A stretch of DNA of 64,000 nt from NCBI RefSeq assembly GCF_051014445.1, contig NC_135141.1, forward strand, positions 29,845,422-29,909,421, in the 5' to 3' direction. Each line of letters starts with the position of its first letter. The stretch's first letter is position 1. Position numbers and translations under genes: made by a program. The DNA is from Colletes latitarsis. Taxonomy: Eukaryota; Arthropoda; Insecta; Hymenoptera; Colletidae. Shown piece after piece: positions 42,801 to 54,320 of the stretch. A model generated the notes under the pieces. It made no database searches. It was not told the DNA's origin and saw only the letters and a list, made by a program, of their open reading frames with translations.

Positions 42801-43819
42801 TTGGCGTGCCTTCCTGATAACGGAAACTGACAATTAGTTTTGCAAATTACCGACACGTTGCGCAAACTCCAAGGTGAAGTTAACAAACCGTGGTAGCCGG
42901 CATAAGAACCTTGTTGACAAGGAATTCCCAATTAGAGCAACGGGGAAAACACGCCACACTTTGCACACATTTTATAATCTCTGCTGACACACCGACCAGA
43001 GTTCTTTTATTTTTTATTTTAAACCGAGTTTCCTGTCGTGCCTTTCTACTAGATAATTTAACTTTTGTCAAGATACCAACGATGGCACTCGAATTTAACG
43101 TGTTTTAAGCTTTCGTAACTCGTTCGAACGTGCAACGAGAGGGGCGATCACCACCGGTGAGATCTGGTTCGCGAAACTGTGCGCGTTGGAAGTAAACTTC
43201 GACATCAATTAAACGCGCAACAGTTCTTGATCCCAGTAACCCTATAGAAACTTGCGAAATGCCCGTCCCATAAAGGCCTTCACGGTTGTTGTTAAGTCGC
43301 ACATCCGATTACAATTGTTGCACGAGTCTTAGAGCTTCGCGGTGCCACTACTTTAGACTATTAACGTGATTTCGTACGAAGATGTTGGCGGGATGCTCAA
43401 ACTAGTTAAAACGGTAGAAACGCGAAGACAGTTACGCGGGAAAATAACAAAAGTCTGAAACACTGAATTAAATCTATAAACAATCTACGATCATTTCTAC
43501 CGTGATCAGTTTGAAACGAAGTACGAAATCCAGGATTGGCGTTCGAATTATCGTTTAGACTGGAAATATTTGCAATCGACCACCCGACAAAAGAAAGAAC
43601 GTCACAACCAACTGGTACATTTTAAACGGCTTGAATCGTTTAACGTGTTTGGCCAGCGAACTTTAACTGTTTCTGCTCGAATGTGAACAGAGTGACGTGC
43701 AGCTGCCGCGCCACTCCTCCGAGATTGTGTTGTTCATTAGCGGCATTCGTCATCCTTAACGCGTTTTCAAACCTAAATTAACATGTTTCTTTGTTGCCCG
43801 TCCGCGAAATCCATGTGTC

Positions 43820-43848
43820 ATGACGTATGTCACATACGCGTATATAAG
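43820..43848 (+). promoter_or_regulatory. Core promoter of the peptide gene: CRE-like site plus TATA box
   Basis: A consensus TATA box (TATATAAG, 43841-43848) lies about 77 bp before the start codon, which predicts a start site near 43870-43875 and a 5' UTR of about 50 nt. TGACGT, a CRE half-site, begins at 43820, and the bases around it form an imperfect palindrome (TGACGTATGTCA). Focused TATA promoters with CRE-like sites are common for neuropeptide and other regulated tissue-specific genes; applying that here is inference. Confidence 0.55.
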
Positions 43849-43924
43849 AACGGACCAGGGATGCCGCGATGCAGACGAAAACTCGACCACGATTTCATCC
43901 GACGTTGCTCCGAGAGTCAGAGAT

Positions 43925-44253
43925 ATGAAGAAAAGTGTACTGTTGTTTTTGATCGTTTCTTTGGCGATGGCCCTGGTTGGTGCGAAACCTGTTCCAGAAT
44001 CCAAGCAGAGTGAGTTCACGTTTGAGAATATAATACGAAACGGTCGATCAGTGCTCGTGATCAATGTTGAAAAATGTTTAATTGTACAGACGATTTGGAG
44101 TCCCTCGCGCCTCAAGAAAGTCGATATCCTGCGTACGCGTTTTGGTTTGGCAGGCCCTATTACGAGCTAAACGACGACGACGGCGATTACACCTACTTCA
44201 ATCGAAAGTCGAAACGACCGACGTCTACCGTATCCTACGCCAATGTTGGGTAA
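43925..44253 (+). CDS. Two-exon gene for an 82-aa secreted peptide precursor (neuropeptide-like, family not recognised)
   Basis: Seen: exon 1 is 43925-44009 and exon 2 is 44090-44253. The 80-bp intron has a strong donor (A|GTGAGT) and a T-rich acceptor ending in TACAG; phases agree and the frame ends at TAA. The 82-aa product opens with a classical signal peptide (residues 1-20, Lys-Lys then a hydrophobic run, VGA before the likely cleavage). Residues 40-50 read R-YPAYAFWF-G-R, a possible amidated peptide between arginines. Residues 67-68 (RK) and 70-71 (KR) are dibasic, and the last 11 residues (PTSTVSYANVG) follow KR and end in Gly next to the stop, as expected for an amidated C-terminus. 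There is no cysteine. A TATA box and a CRE-like site lie just upstream. Inference: a secreted, processed neuropeptide-like precursor. Alternative: a small secreted or cuticular protein. The exon structure is well supported; the function is inferred. It lies inside, and opposite to, a putative 36-kb intron. Confidence 0.8.
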
Positions 44254-44848
44254 TAGTATTTAGCCTTAATTACCTGCAGTCGAACTTGCGACGGTGTTAA
44301 CGAACGCGAACATACCCGGGATCGCGTAACGAAAAGAAAGCGATAGTTTTAATTTAATTATTATTTTTTAATAAGAAGAACATTAATTTTAGAAATCTAA
44401 AATCGATACATCGTTATTGAATTTACGTTTAATATTAGTTGGAGTAGATTTTACGCGCAGACAAATAATATTTATACAAAGCACGAGTTGTTTGCTCGTA
44501 ATTAGATAAATATACTGTGATTTTATAATTAACGTGCAAGAACGGAACCCGTGGCGTAAAAAAATGTGAAGATTGCCATGTGACGGCACATGACGTTTGC
44601 TCGAAAAACGAATCAATATTTTTACGCGCAATCGTTGCATTTTTCTTGTTGCAGGGCTGGATGGGGTCGCTGAGAACCTCTCGTAAAGCGAGCGAACTTT
44701 TAGTCTGAAAATCATTATTCGCAGTTCCATCACGACGTCATGCATGTGCATTAATATGGACATTAAATTATTATTATAAACTGTAATATAATTAATATTA
44801 AGTTATTGATGTGCGCGATCGAATTTTGTACTTTCGTATGTTCTATTT

Positions 44849-44854
44849 AATAAA
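44849..44854 (+). terminator. Candidate poly(A) signal for the peptide gene
   Basis: AATAAA occurs about 600 bp after the stop codon in AT-rich sequence and is followed within 30 bp by a T-rich stretch. It is the first canonical hexamer I found downstream on this strand. A nearer variant hexamer could be used instead. Confidence 0.3.
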
Positions 44855-47800
44855 TTGTACGATTTATGTACCCCTTTTGTTTAATGTTTTACGAACATTA
44901 AAATTTTAAAAAGAAGCGTTAAAAGGTTAGTCGCGTCACCGTTCAACCGAGACAAGGGTTATCGATCACCAAACAAATAGCAAATATTTACAAATGCTCG
45001 GGCACCGTCCACTGTAAGTGGTCATACGACTTCCTAAGTACCAGGACGCTCGTGTCTATTTAGAAACAGAGTAAAGAGAACTGACACTTTCCACTCTACG
45101 ACGCTCGTGAAAATACTCAAAATAAAATAACCGCGAAATAAATTTTTCTTTTCTCGAACAAACACCCGATGAAAAGACTCCTGCGAGCCCTTCAGCATCG
45201 ATCAGAACGAGCAATTGTCTCGCAGCGGAAAAAGAAGCGAAGACAATTGTGCACCCGCGTTCGCGGTGGATCAAACGAGCTACTACAGGGACGCATAAAC
45301 AAGCGGCTGCAGTCCAAGACCGAACGAAACCGAGCTCTGCCCTTTTAATCGCGCGTGCAGTAATTCCCGACGAGGAAATCTTAACGAGTCCTTTGTCTCG
45401 CGGACGTTGGAGGAGGAAAAGCAGCTGGTTCTCGAGGGGGCTGTAAGCTTCCAGAGCCAGGTGAACCGTGCGCGGGGGCCTACGGAGGTCCCGCAAACTC
45501 GTCGGCTCTGTAACGTACGTTCAAACGGTGGGTTCTCGTGAATATTTAACGGGGCTGCTAAGAGGATGAGCTTTCTTGAAAAGGGGCTCCATCGCGAACG
45601 TCCAAACGGGACACCGCGGAAACGAACGAGGCGGACCCACTTTTCCCCTTTTAATCCCCCACCCGCGAACGTCGACGCTCGCGAAATTATATACTCGCCC
45701 CGGCCCCGTTCCGCGACCAGTTTTTCTCTCGCGTCGAGTGTCACACTTTTTCACTGTTCCGCACTCTCGTTCTCGTTTCGACGGAAATAACGGCCGGAGG
45801 TGCGCCGTTAAACGTACAGGACGCCGCGTTTAGCCTGGATCGTCTGTTAAAAAAAATATCAGGCCGCGGGAGATAACGAAAAAAATCCGTAGTCGCGCGA
45901 AACAAAATCTGAAACGTTTTAAATCGCGAGAGTTTGAAAATTGTAAAAAAAGACGCCGTTCTATGCGGATTTTCAACCGTCCAGCCATAAACGCCCGCGG
46001 CCAGCCACTTCCGTTTCCACTCCGCAATTACGTCCACCTTCGCCTTCCGCGCGAGTCTCATCGATTCCGTCTCGAGTGGCCGTAATTCGCTCTTTGGAAA
46101 CGCAATATTCAGTCGCTGCTCTTCCCACTGCGACAATACGACATCGACGTAATGATAGTAATGATAGATTCCTGCAGTCACACGCGACGACCACGAGCGC
46201 GGATAAACACACGGCGAACGCGCCACGCCGATAAAGTAAAACATCCCGATACGCGTCTTGAATATTCATCGAACGGGTTACACGCTGATTACATGCAAAT
46301 CGAATTAATCTGCCTTCCGGTTAAGCGGTCTCCTCGCCGCGAAACCGCTAATTTCAACCAGTATGCAGCGTCTTCGTGCATTCTCGATCCATCGGCTTCG
46401 TTTTCACCGTTGCTACTGTTGAACAAACTTGTACTTCATCGTAAAAACTTACGCCGTGCTGGTAATTTTTTCCCTCTCGTTTTGAAAAATATCGGCGTAG
46501 AATGAAAAACGGAAGTTTAGCGAACAAGCTAGCGAAACGGAGAAGCGACGAGTGCGTGAGAATCGTAATGAACACGCCAAGGAAACGATCGTCGTTAGTT
46601 TGGGGGACGTTTAACGTCGCCGATGGAGCATCGTAACGACGCGTCGAGAGCATGAATCAACGTTTCACGGGCGCCGATTCTAGGTCTAATGAAATTCTCC
46701 GGAGAACGCGCTTCATTCGCGCCCCCCATAACGTTCTACGCGTGTCACACCGCGAACCAAATTTCCCGTTCAAGCGTGAAAGTAACGAAGAAATAACGCG
46801 ATTTCCGCCATGAAAATTAAGTCGTCTATCCCTATAACAACCGTAATAACACCTGACGCTGACGTTTCATTTTGGAGATAGAATGTTAATTTGTTTGAAG
46901 TGTACATCGATAACGAGAAACAGCTAATAGATCAAGGACAGTGTAATGGATTGTTATAGAATGTATAGTACGATGGTATTGAAAGAACTGAAAAATTACC
47001 TATAAAATATTAGTAACCGTCGTAATACGATTAATCATCCGCGATTCGCAACATGGTAGCAAAGTGCAAACTGGTCATCAGGCTAAAATAAGTTTGGCAT
47101 GCCTGTCCTCCAGCCTTTGCTTTCTTAAATTTATGATATATTAAGGAGCACTAATGGTTCCTGATGATGCATTATTCATTCGAATAGTGATTTATATGTG
47201 TATTTTTGGTAATTTATCATTTCCGTATTTTTACATCTCTCTACCCGCGAGAATAATTTCAACCTCGTGACTTCCACGTTGCCTCCGAGGAGCGTTCGTT
47301 AATGCAGCCGGACTAATTAACCGAATTTTTAATCAGCCTCCAGGCGAACGAGCCTGTTTAATCGCGCAACCTAAGAGGACTGTATCCGAACATGAATGTC
47401 AACCGCAGGAATTTCAAGATATTAAAAAAGCTTATTTTTCACGAGTCCCAAGTCGTTTCGCTGGTGCAACCGGTGCACGGAAGGATTTATTATTTTTCCT
47501 GGTGAAAAGAAAGAAATGATTTTTCGGTCGTCCGTGTTTTTCAGTGAATATAGTATCTAAGAACGATTCGTTTATATTCCGCGAACATCGTGTTAGAGTC
47601 AGCATCCGTAATCCTCGCAAAGCTATTCCTTCTTTCCTCCAAACTTTTCCGTTCGCCACATGGGAAATCACCGGTCGCAAACTCTTTTGACGGCTTGGAA
47701 TTACTTCGTCCCAAAGTTTCATGCATGAATTCGATCGAAATTAAATACATTCATATTCGAGATCACGTTGGTCGAACGATGAAACATGGAAACTTCAAAA

Positions 47801-49440
47801 TTGCTGGCGATAACACGCTTGTAATTGCAATTTGGAATGATATCGATTAAACAAGCGACTCGTACATCATCGTACATTTTGAGCATTTGTAAACTACAAA
47901 ATTTAGTGCAACGGTAATTGCGTGAATCAAATTGCAATCTAGATTTATTGGAAAATAAAAAATCGTTTCTATCAGAGACGTAATTTTGGAATCCCTAGTT
48001 CCAGCAGACGATGATCGACAACCCAAGGTAACTATCAAACTCCGATCGGGCGCGTCGTTACCGATCAGCATCTTCCAAAAACCCGGAAGGAAGTTTGCTC
48101 GCCAACATCGCGTCACATGCAGCTGCCAGGAATGAAACGACGCGGAAAACAAAATGTAAATTGCTTTTCTTTTCGGCCTGACCAGGCCTGACGCGCGATT
48201 TATCAGCCACTCGAACGCGACGTCGCGTCGCTCGATCGTGTTTGCAACTTTTCTCATACCCCATCGCGCGGCACATTCTTCCGCCATAAATCAGCTTCCT
48301 CCAATGAATTTCCCTTATCCAACGACAGCGAGCAATACCTAACACGTCATGCAGAAATATTCCAAACCATTCGTCGATGTACACGAAAACTCCCTTCTCG
48401 TTTCAGGTAAAAAATTTAAATCAAAACTTTGAAAACTATTCCATGCTGTTACTATTATGTTACCTTACAAAAATCCGGAGAAAATGTTCTAAAGGTATTT
48501 TCAGAGCGTCGATGAATATTATATAAAGCTTGCAAGTCGCTTTGTTGGAAAATGTTGCACGTAAACCATTTAAATCGAAAAGGAATTTAATTTCAGAGAC
48601 GCAAAAGGTAACCAGCGATTTAGATCTTGATCTCTAATAACGCGTCAGCCAGTCGCGTAACGCAATCGTTAGCGGAAGCAGGGAATTCAATTAGCCATGA
48701 ATTTTTCCTTGCGCAAAACGACTCAATTAAAAGACCGTGTAAAAATTGATTACGCAGCCGCATCCTCTGCTCGTCCCTCAGTGGGTCGCTGGAAAGACGG
48801 CGAAGGATGCAGGAAACGGTTGCAGCAATCGCGTCGTTGCATGCATTTCGCAGTTACGTGGATTTTCGTAGACCGCCGGAACACGGATTTTTCCTGCGCC
48901 CTACGAATGCACGCATCTGGAGCGGAGCAAATTTCGCAGTATCTCTTTCCACGGTTCTGCAATGAAATTCACGTTGCTCTATTTTACTCGCCCCCCTCAC
49001 TGTTTTTTAATTAATATCCGATACGTGGCGTTGCGTGAATCTGTTCGATTCAGCAAATCAGAAGTTCGCGTATACTCACAAAAATGTCCCGAGTATAATA
49101 AAAATCACTTTGAGAGTTTATTTAAATAATTTCATACGCATTTCATGGAAAAAGAAAATGACACAAGAGGGGATTCGCCTGAAAAACGTACTGTGAGCCA
49201 TGACCCACGATCGAGAGCCACTGTCGGGTCATCCTTTCGTAGCGATCCTAATGAGTTTATCAGTATTAATGCCAACCGTGTTTGTGGGTCACCGGCTGGC
49301 CTAATTTTGGTTCGATCGAGGCAGTTCCGGAATCCCGAATATTCGAACGGGAAAGATGCAGGGAAGAGAATATGACGCAGGAAACGGTGAATTGCCCAAC
49401 TTTTTGCGCGGATTAAATCGTAACTGAAAACAATTGTGTG
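44855..49440. other. Putative long intron, part 5
   Basis: Apart from the GC-rich block at 45.2-45.85 kb there are only chance-like frames. No exon recognised. Confidence 0.45.
45240..45850. promoter_or_regulatory. GC-rich block within the putative long intron
   Basis: About 600 bp of GC- and CpG-rich sequence with overlapping open frames on both strands and no recognisable protein. It is about 1 kb downstream of the peptide gene and could be a regulatory island. Confidence 0.2.
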
Positions 49441-49790
49441 TACAAGATATTTGGCAGAATAGCTACGCGATATTTTATATCGACGAAATATACGATAAGA
49501 TGTTAAATGAAAGGGTGTGGGAGTCTCAGCGTGGTGCCAAGACCTATTCCAAAGTGTACGTAGTGAACTGAATTCTTTCACCAAGCATAAATCCATCTTC
49601 AACATTACCAAAATTGTACGTGGATTAAATTGCGACAAGATAGTTGGCAGAACGGTTCCACGATATTTTACAACGACGGAATATAGAAAATGCAAAATGA
49701 AAAGGTGTGGGACATTCAGCATGGTGCCAAAAACTTATTGCAAAACGTACGAGTGTACCGAATTCTTCCTCATAAATTTTAACCTGGATG
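49441..49790. repeat. Diverged tandem duplication, period about 190 bp
   Basis: Landmarks recur about 190 bp apart: TTGGCAGAA (49451 and 49644), GGTGTGGGA (49514 and 49704), GTGGTGCCAA/ATGGTGCCAA (near 49531 and 49721) and GAATTCTT (near 49570 and 49760). Identity is roughly three quarters by eye, with small indels. Minus-strand frames share WHHAE-PTPFH, but in different frames, so coding is unlikely. Confidence 0.7.
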
Positions 49791-50413
49791 TCTACTTTCT
49801 GTTTCTGGTACATTTTCACGGATGATGGTCCTTCACTCGATATTACGATTTGTACAGTTCATATTTTTCGCGTTCTTTTATCATGATCGGGACTCCCCTT
49901 CCGGAAACAAATAGGAAAAACCTAAATTTGAGAACGCGGAATTTGGAGGTAAATTTAAAGCGCCGTTACGAAATTCAAGTGCTTTTGCCCGACAAACGAG
50001 AACGTGAAATGCAAAAGAAATTTAGGACACACGGACTGTCTTTCGCTGCATCTCTGTGAAGTAAACGACAATGGAAACCTCGTTATCTTTATGCGCTGCA
50101 GACGCCCGAAAAAAGACTAATTCTCACCGAATATTTATGATTCTCTATCGAACCTATCGGATGTACATGTTGAGTGATGATAAGAAATTTTTAAAAACGA
50201 AGTCCTTGATGTGCAGTAATGTTTCGATAAAATGAATTCTAGAATCGACAGTTTTATAGCTGAGATCCACCTTCCAAAATGTTGGGACTAACGATACTAA
50301 ATTTTATCGAAGCGTTACTGTAATTAACTTCTGGCCTCGATGAGTCTAGATCCGCCATCGATCGAAGGCCTAAATCGAATCATGCAAAGGACACAGGGAT
50401 TCCAATAACTCAC

Positions 50414-50591
50414 CCTGAGAATAAATCGGAAACTCCCCGTCGCTGTGACTGTGCGTGAGCATCCCCGTGGAGTAGAACTGCCACAGGGCTCTCTTCCGGT
50501 TTTCTTCGGACGTACCGGCGAGGACCTCGTCGTCGTCGGCGAGGCCCAGCAGGCTCACCACCTCAGAGAGCGACAGGTTGACCTCGGTGTC
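50414..50591 (-). CDS. Coding exon, upstream part of a long-intron gene (product not recognised)
   Basis: The minus-strand frame reads through EVVSLLGLADDDEVLAGTS and then RALWQFYSTGMLTHSHSDG before a consensus donor (CAG G|GTGAG) at phase 1. The 5' boundary is less certain: an acceptor before GACACCGAG (exon start 50591) fits, and a longer exon from another CAG near 50650 is possible. The frame has no upstream Met before an in-frame stop, so the start codon must be in another exon. The composition (strong codon bias, acidic loop, W and aromatic residues) looks like a folded protein. Phase matches the exon at 14038-13568, implying an intron of about 36 kb. Confidence 0.55.
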
Positions 50592-50893
50592 CTGACCACG
50601 ACGAGTTCTCCCGCCAAGCGAACCAAACGTTCCTTCACACCGAATCTGACTCGGACCACTTTTCCGCGCAAACTTGACGAACCCGTGCACCTTTCACTGA
50701 CATTCGATCGCCAATCTATCGAACTTTAGTCTGAACAGGGCACTGTTATCCGATTCACTGTAAACATTTGTCGAACGTATCACAGGTACGATTTCTCCAC
50801 CCTGGGAATATCATCATTCTTCTTCCGGCGTTACATGTCCTGTGCAAACACCACTATTTTAGCAAACTTGAGATAAACGGAGGGGGCGATTAA

Positions 50894-51127
50894 TTACGTC
50901 ACTGATCGAGCTTCCAGATTGCCAACCGGGTCTTTTTTGTTTAGAGAGAACGAAGGTCGAGACATCGATTTTGACGTAGGACGCTCGTCCTCGTTATCAG
51001 GAACGGGTCCGGGAGCCTTTTTCAAGAAGGACATAGATAAAGTATATCCTTCAGCCTTCTTTTGTACGATTTGAAATTTGTTAATTTCATCGACCAGTAA
51101 GGAATATTCAACATCCACCTGAGACCT
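50894..51127 (-). CDS. Terminal coding exon of an unrecognised minus-strand gene
   Basis: The exon follows a T-rich stretch ending ACTTAG (an alternative acceptor lies 9 bp further on), enters in phase 0 and runs about 77 codons to a TAA at 50896-50894. Codon use looks coding. The residues are hydrophilic: an apparent helix (EINKFQIVQKKAEGY), then KKAPGPVPDNEDE, then a Ser/Lys-rich tail that ends ARSVT. No family was recognised. An in-frame TAG immediately upstream of the acceptor means it must be spliced from an earlier exon. It could be the last exon of the gene beginning at 61438, which lacks a 3' end, but that link is unproven. Confidence 0.5.
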   Translation of the reverse strand, partial: RSQVDVEYSLLVDEINKFQIVQKKAEGYTLSMSFLKKAPGPVPDNEDERPTSKSMSRPSFSLNKKDPVGNLEARSVT

Positions 51128-53329
51128 CTAAGTAAATTTATAAAATACATTTTATATATTTTGTAGCTTGATACTACGTAAAATGTCATTAATATCTACT
51201 CGACTTTCGTTGCTCAAACTTGGTATATGACCCGTCTCATCCCGGTAGCATTAGGGTTAAAATCTAAGTACAGGCAGAATAATATAATGAAAACAAACTA
51301 AACGCAGAGAACCAACGCCAAAGACAATGCTAAGACGTCCTAGCTCCTGAACTCACACAGAATTCTCGATCAAGTATACAGAGCAATCCCTACACACACA
51401 AGATACAATGCATCTTGAACTATTGTACTCGGGGCATCTACTGAAGATTAATTCCTTTGCGCGAATCTAGTCAGACGTCTGTACACGATACTCTACTCCC
51501 AACCGTGATAATCACAAAGGAGCTGGATAAACCACAAGACAAATAGTAGGTAAAATAACACGATACTTTTCGAAATTTTTTTAAAAGAGGGTAACAATAT
51601 TATTATAAATTCAACGTGACAGAAATCGATCGTGGATATGCGATACGTATGATTTTTAGAAATGAATTGGTTTGTGTATAATCTTGAAGTTCGCGTGCAA
51701 TCTACAGCGGGGCTGAAGAGGGCAAGGGTCAGAAACTAATTAACCTTATCTGGAATGATTTTCAAGCCGTTTCCCAGGAGGGAGGGAAACAAAGGAGCGA
51801 TCTCAATAACGTTGCGAGATTCGGATCCTCCCGTTAACGCGATAGAACCACGGCATAAAGCGTTTACGTGTAACACCGCTATCCGGATACCGCAATCTCT
51901 GTAATTCGATAACAAGCAATTTATGTAACCTGTTTTAATCGGTCGAGGACTAGGTTACGCGCGTACGTTTCCGCGTACGAAGCAACGTACTTTGGAATTC
52001 GTCGATTGGCATCGTTTCGAGCATCGATGTACGTTGAAACGAACTTACGAATTTAATTTAATTATTCAATCCAATCTGAGACAAACATCGGTAACTTTAA
52101 TCGCTGTGAAAGAATTTTATTTCCACGGTCGTTTTGAAAATTATCTTGTACCTTCCATTTTAACCAGAGGTACTTCCACGCCATAACGACGTTGTTTCTG
52201 CGTTATAAGAACAAAAAAGCAAAAGTGGTACGAGCGAGCGGTACTTCCCTCGTCGCGTCGGGACGATGGAACATATTCTATCGATACGATTCGTAAAAGA
52301 AAGAAAAAATCCACGTATCGACCCGGGAATAAAAACAGAGGAAAAAGAAGTTCTCTCCGCGTCGCGACGCTCGTCCACTTCTGTACGCGTAAATTTATAC
52401 CACGGCTATTAATACGTCGGTCCTCGCGGGTTGATCGATCGCTGGAGGGATGGAAAGGACCAACGGAAGATTGAACTGCGCCTTTGTTGGTGGAGGGTCG
52501 GCCTCCCTTATATAAATCCAGAGTCTCCCTCTAATAACGAACTCAAATATCGTTTCGCGCGCTACCGATTTCACCGCTTCAGCCTTTTCAGGCCTCCTAT
52601 ACATTGCAAGAAATCTTTCCTGAATAGCTCTCGACAAAAATGTAGTCTTTTAAAGCGGAAACCGACTGACGAGGGAGAGTCTATTATATTATAATATCTT
52701 GGTTCGATTGCGTTTAGTGAATTAAAAATAACTTGAATAACGTAAAGAATATTTCTTTTAACTCGGTGGAATTCAGAATCCAGAATCCAGGATCCGTGAG
52801 GTTAATTCAACGCGCTATCCCGTGACGGCTTTTTTTTACTGCTCGTTGTCGGAATTCATTTCCCGATCGCCAGTAGCGATTGGAATCTGTCCGTGTTATT
52901 GCTGCGTCCTCGCGAGAAAATTGAAATTGACGCGGTCGCGTCGGCCGCGGGCGATAAATCGTCGATACGATTCCGAAGCGATTCGTGACCACGCGAATTG
53001 TTACCTTTCGTACGAAACGTTAACGTTCCGGGGTAAAAATGGAACGATTCCACGCCACGGTTCGCGCCTTCGTTCTCGCTATAACATACTGTAATTCTAT
53101 TTTTTATTTCCGGTTTTCACGTTTAGTTACTTAAGCACTTCGTCTCAAGAGATCCTCGACTACCAAACTTCTGATACCATCGACTTTCGGTTCGAATACC
53201 ACGTCGGAACATTGGAATACTCTCAGAATGCTTCGAGTTCCACTCAAATCCAAATTGCATTTCGACAGAAGCATTCTCGTACCTAGCTACTACCAATCTT
53301 CCGTAAAACGCGTATCCTAAGCGCCGCGA

Positions 53330-54320
53330 CTACCGATGCCCCTGCTTCCTACGAAAGATCGCGTTCGATGTATTTACCAGGCGCGTCCTCTGGTCCAAAT
53401 TGGACTCGTCGTCCCAAAAATGAAATCGTATAATAAATGTCGCGAGTACCGATGTCTCGACCCACGGAAGACCGCGATCGCTCTGTTTACGCACTTCCTG
53501 TCTGTCTGGCTGGCATCCCGATCGCCGGTGCGTTCGATCGACCTGCTCGATCGCGAGTAGCACGCAGAGATCCACGCACGTCGAACGATCCAGCACAGTC
53601 TCCGCGATCACGCGCGCGGTAAGCACCGAGAGGACGCGTGTCACGATCGCGTATCCTGTGTCGCGGGGATCACCCGGAGGAAGAAACGTGCGTCCTACGC
53701 GCGACGGAGCGGGAAGGACTTTCGTCCAGGACGGGTTCGATGCGCGCACTGGGGATGAGAGAGAACCAGGGACCAACCCGCAGAACGGAGAACGCCGACA
53801 CCGCGCTCGAGAGAACGAGAGGGCCATGGAGGGAGAGAGCACGCGAGAACGGTCCAATAGGGGAGCAAGGGAGAAACGGGAAGGCCAAACGGCGCAAGCT
53901 TGAGCCCGCTACCGGGCTTCGAAATACACGTACGACACGTAGTGGCGCACACCAGCTAACCGTGAACGAGTCCCGATTCCGGAACTCGACCGTCCCGGCA
54001 CCCGCCGTAGTCGTCCCGTTTCCGAGTAGCTATTATCGCGAGAACCAGCTCGACTTTGATTTCGAGATGACCGCCACCCCCGCGACCAGGGGACGCGTCC
54101 ACTCGAGAGGGAGCACGACCAGGAAATCCACGCGCGCGAAGAACGCCAGGACGAGGAGAACGAATGTTTCCGTAGCACGTAGAGATCTCGACCAGGGAAC
54201 ATCAGAGAACGAGTGTTTAGCGGTCGATTTTCAAAAGTACACTCCTTCTCTCTCTGAGAGAACCGCCACCTACCATGACCCAGTTCCTCAGCCGACCTTA
54301 CGAGACTTCGTCCTAATTTC
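53330..54320. promoter_or_regulatory. GC/CpG-rich island, candidate promoter or first (non-coding) exon region
   Basis: This roughly 1-kb block is far richer in G, C and CpG than its surroundings and has long open frames on both strands, as expected of stop-poor GC-rich DNA. It lies 2.7 kb upstream of the minus-strand exon at 50591, so it may hold the promoter and 5' UTR of that long gene. No domain, signal peptide or convincing start was seen in any frame. Confidence 0.35.

Larger units (their letters stand above)
36901..43819. other. Putative long intron, part 4, upstream of the peptide gene
   Basis: Contains the TAGTTA repeat, MITE-like copy 2 and many short frames. A 60-codon plus-strand frame at 40239-40421 has fairly coding-like codon use but no start, splice or family evidence. 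The stretch just before 43820 probably holds the peptide gene's regulatory DNA. Confidence 0.4.

Noticed and set aside
45033..45055. miRNA mir-252-like sequence (CCTAAGTACCAGGACGC)
   Set aside because: Only a partial match to the mature sequence as I remember it, and no hairpin partner is visible nearby.
49132..49722. 196-codon minus-strand frame across the tandem repeat
   Set aside because: The two repeat units are read in different frames, so a repeat-protein explanation fails.
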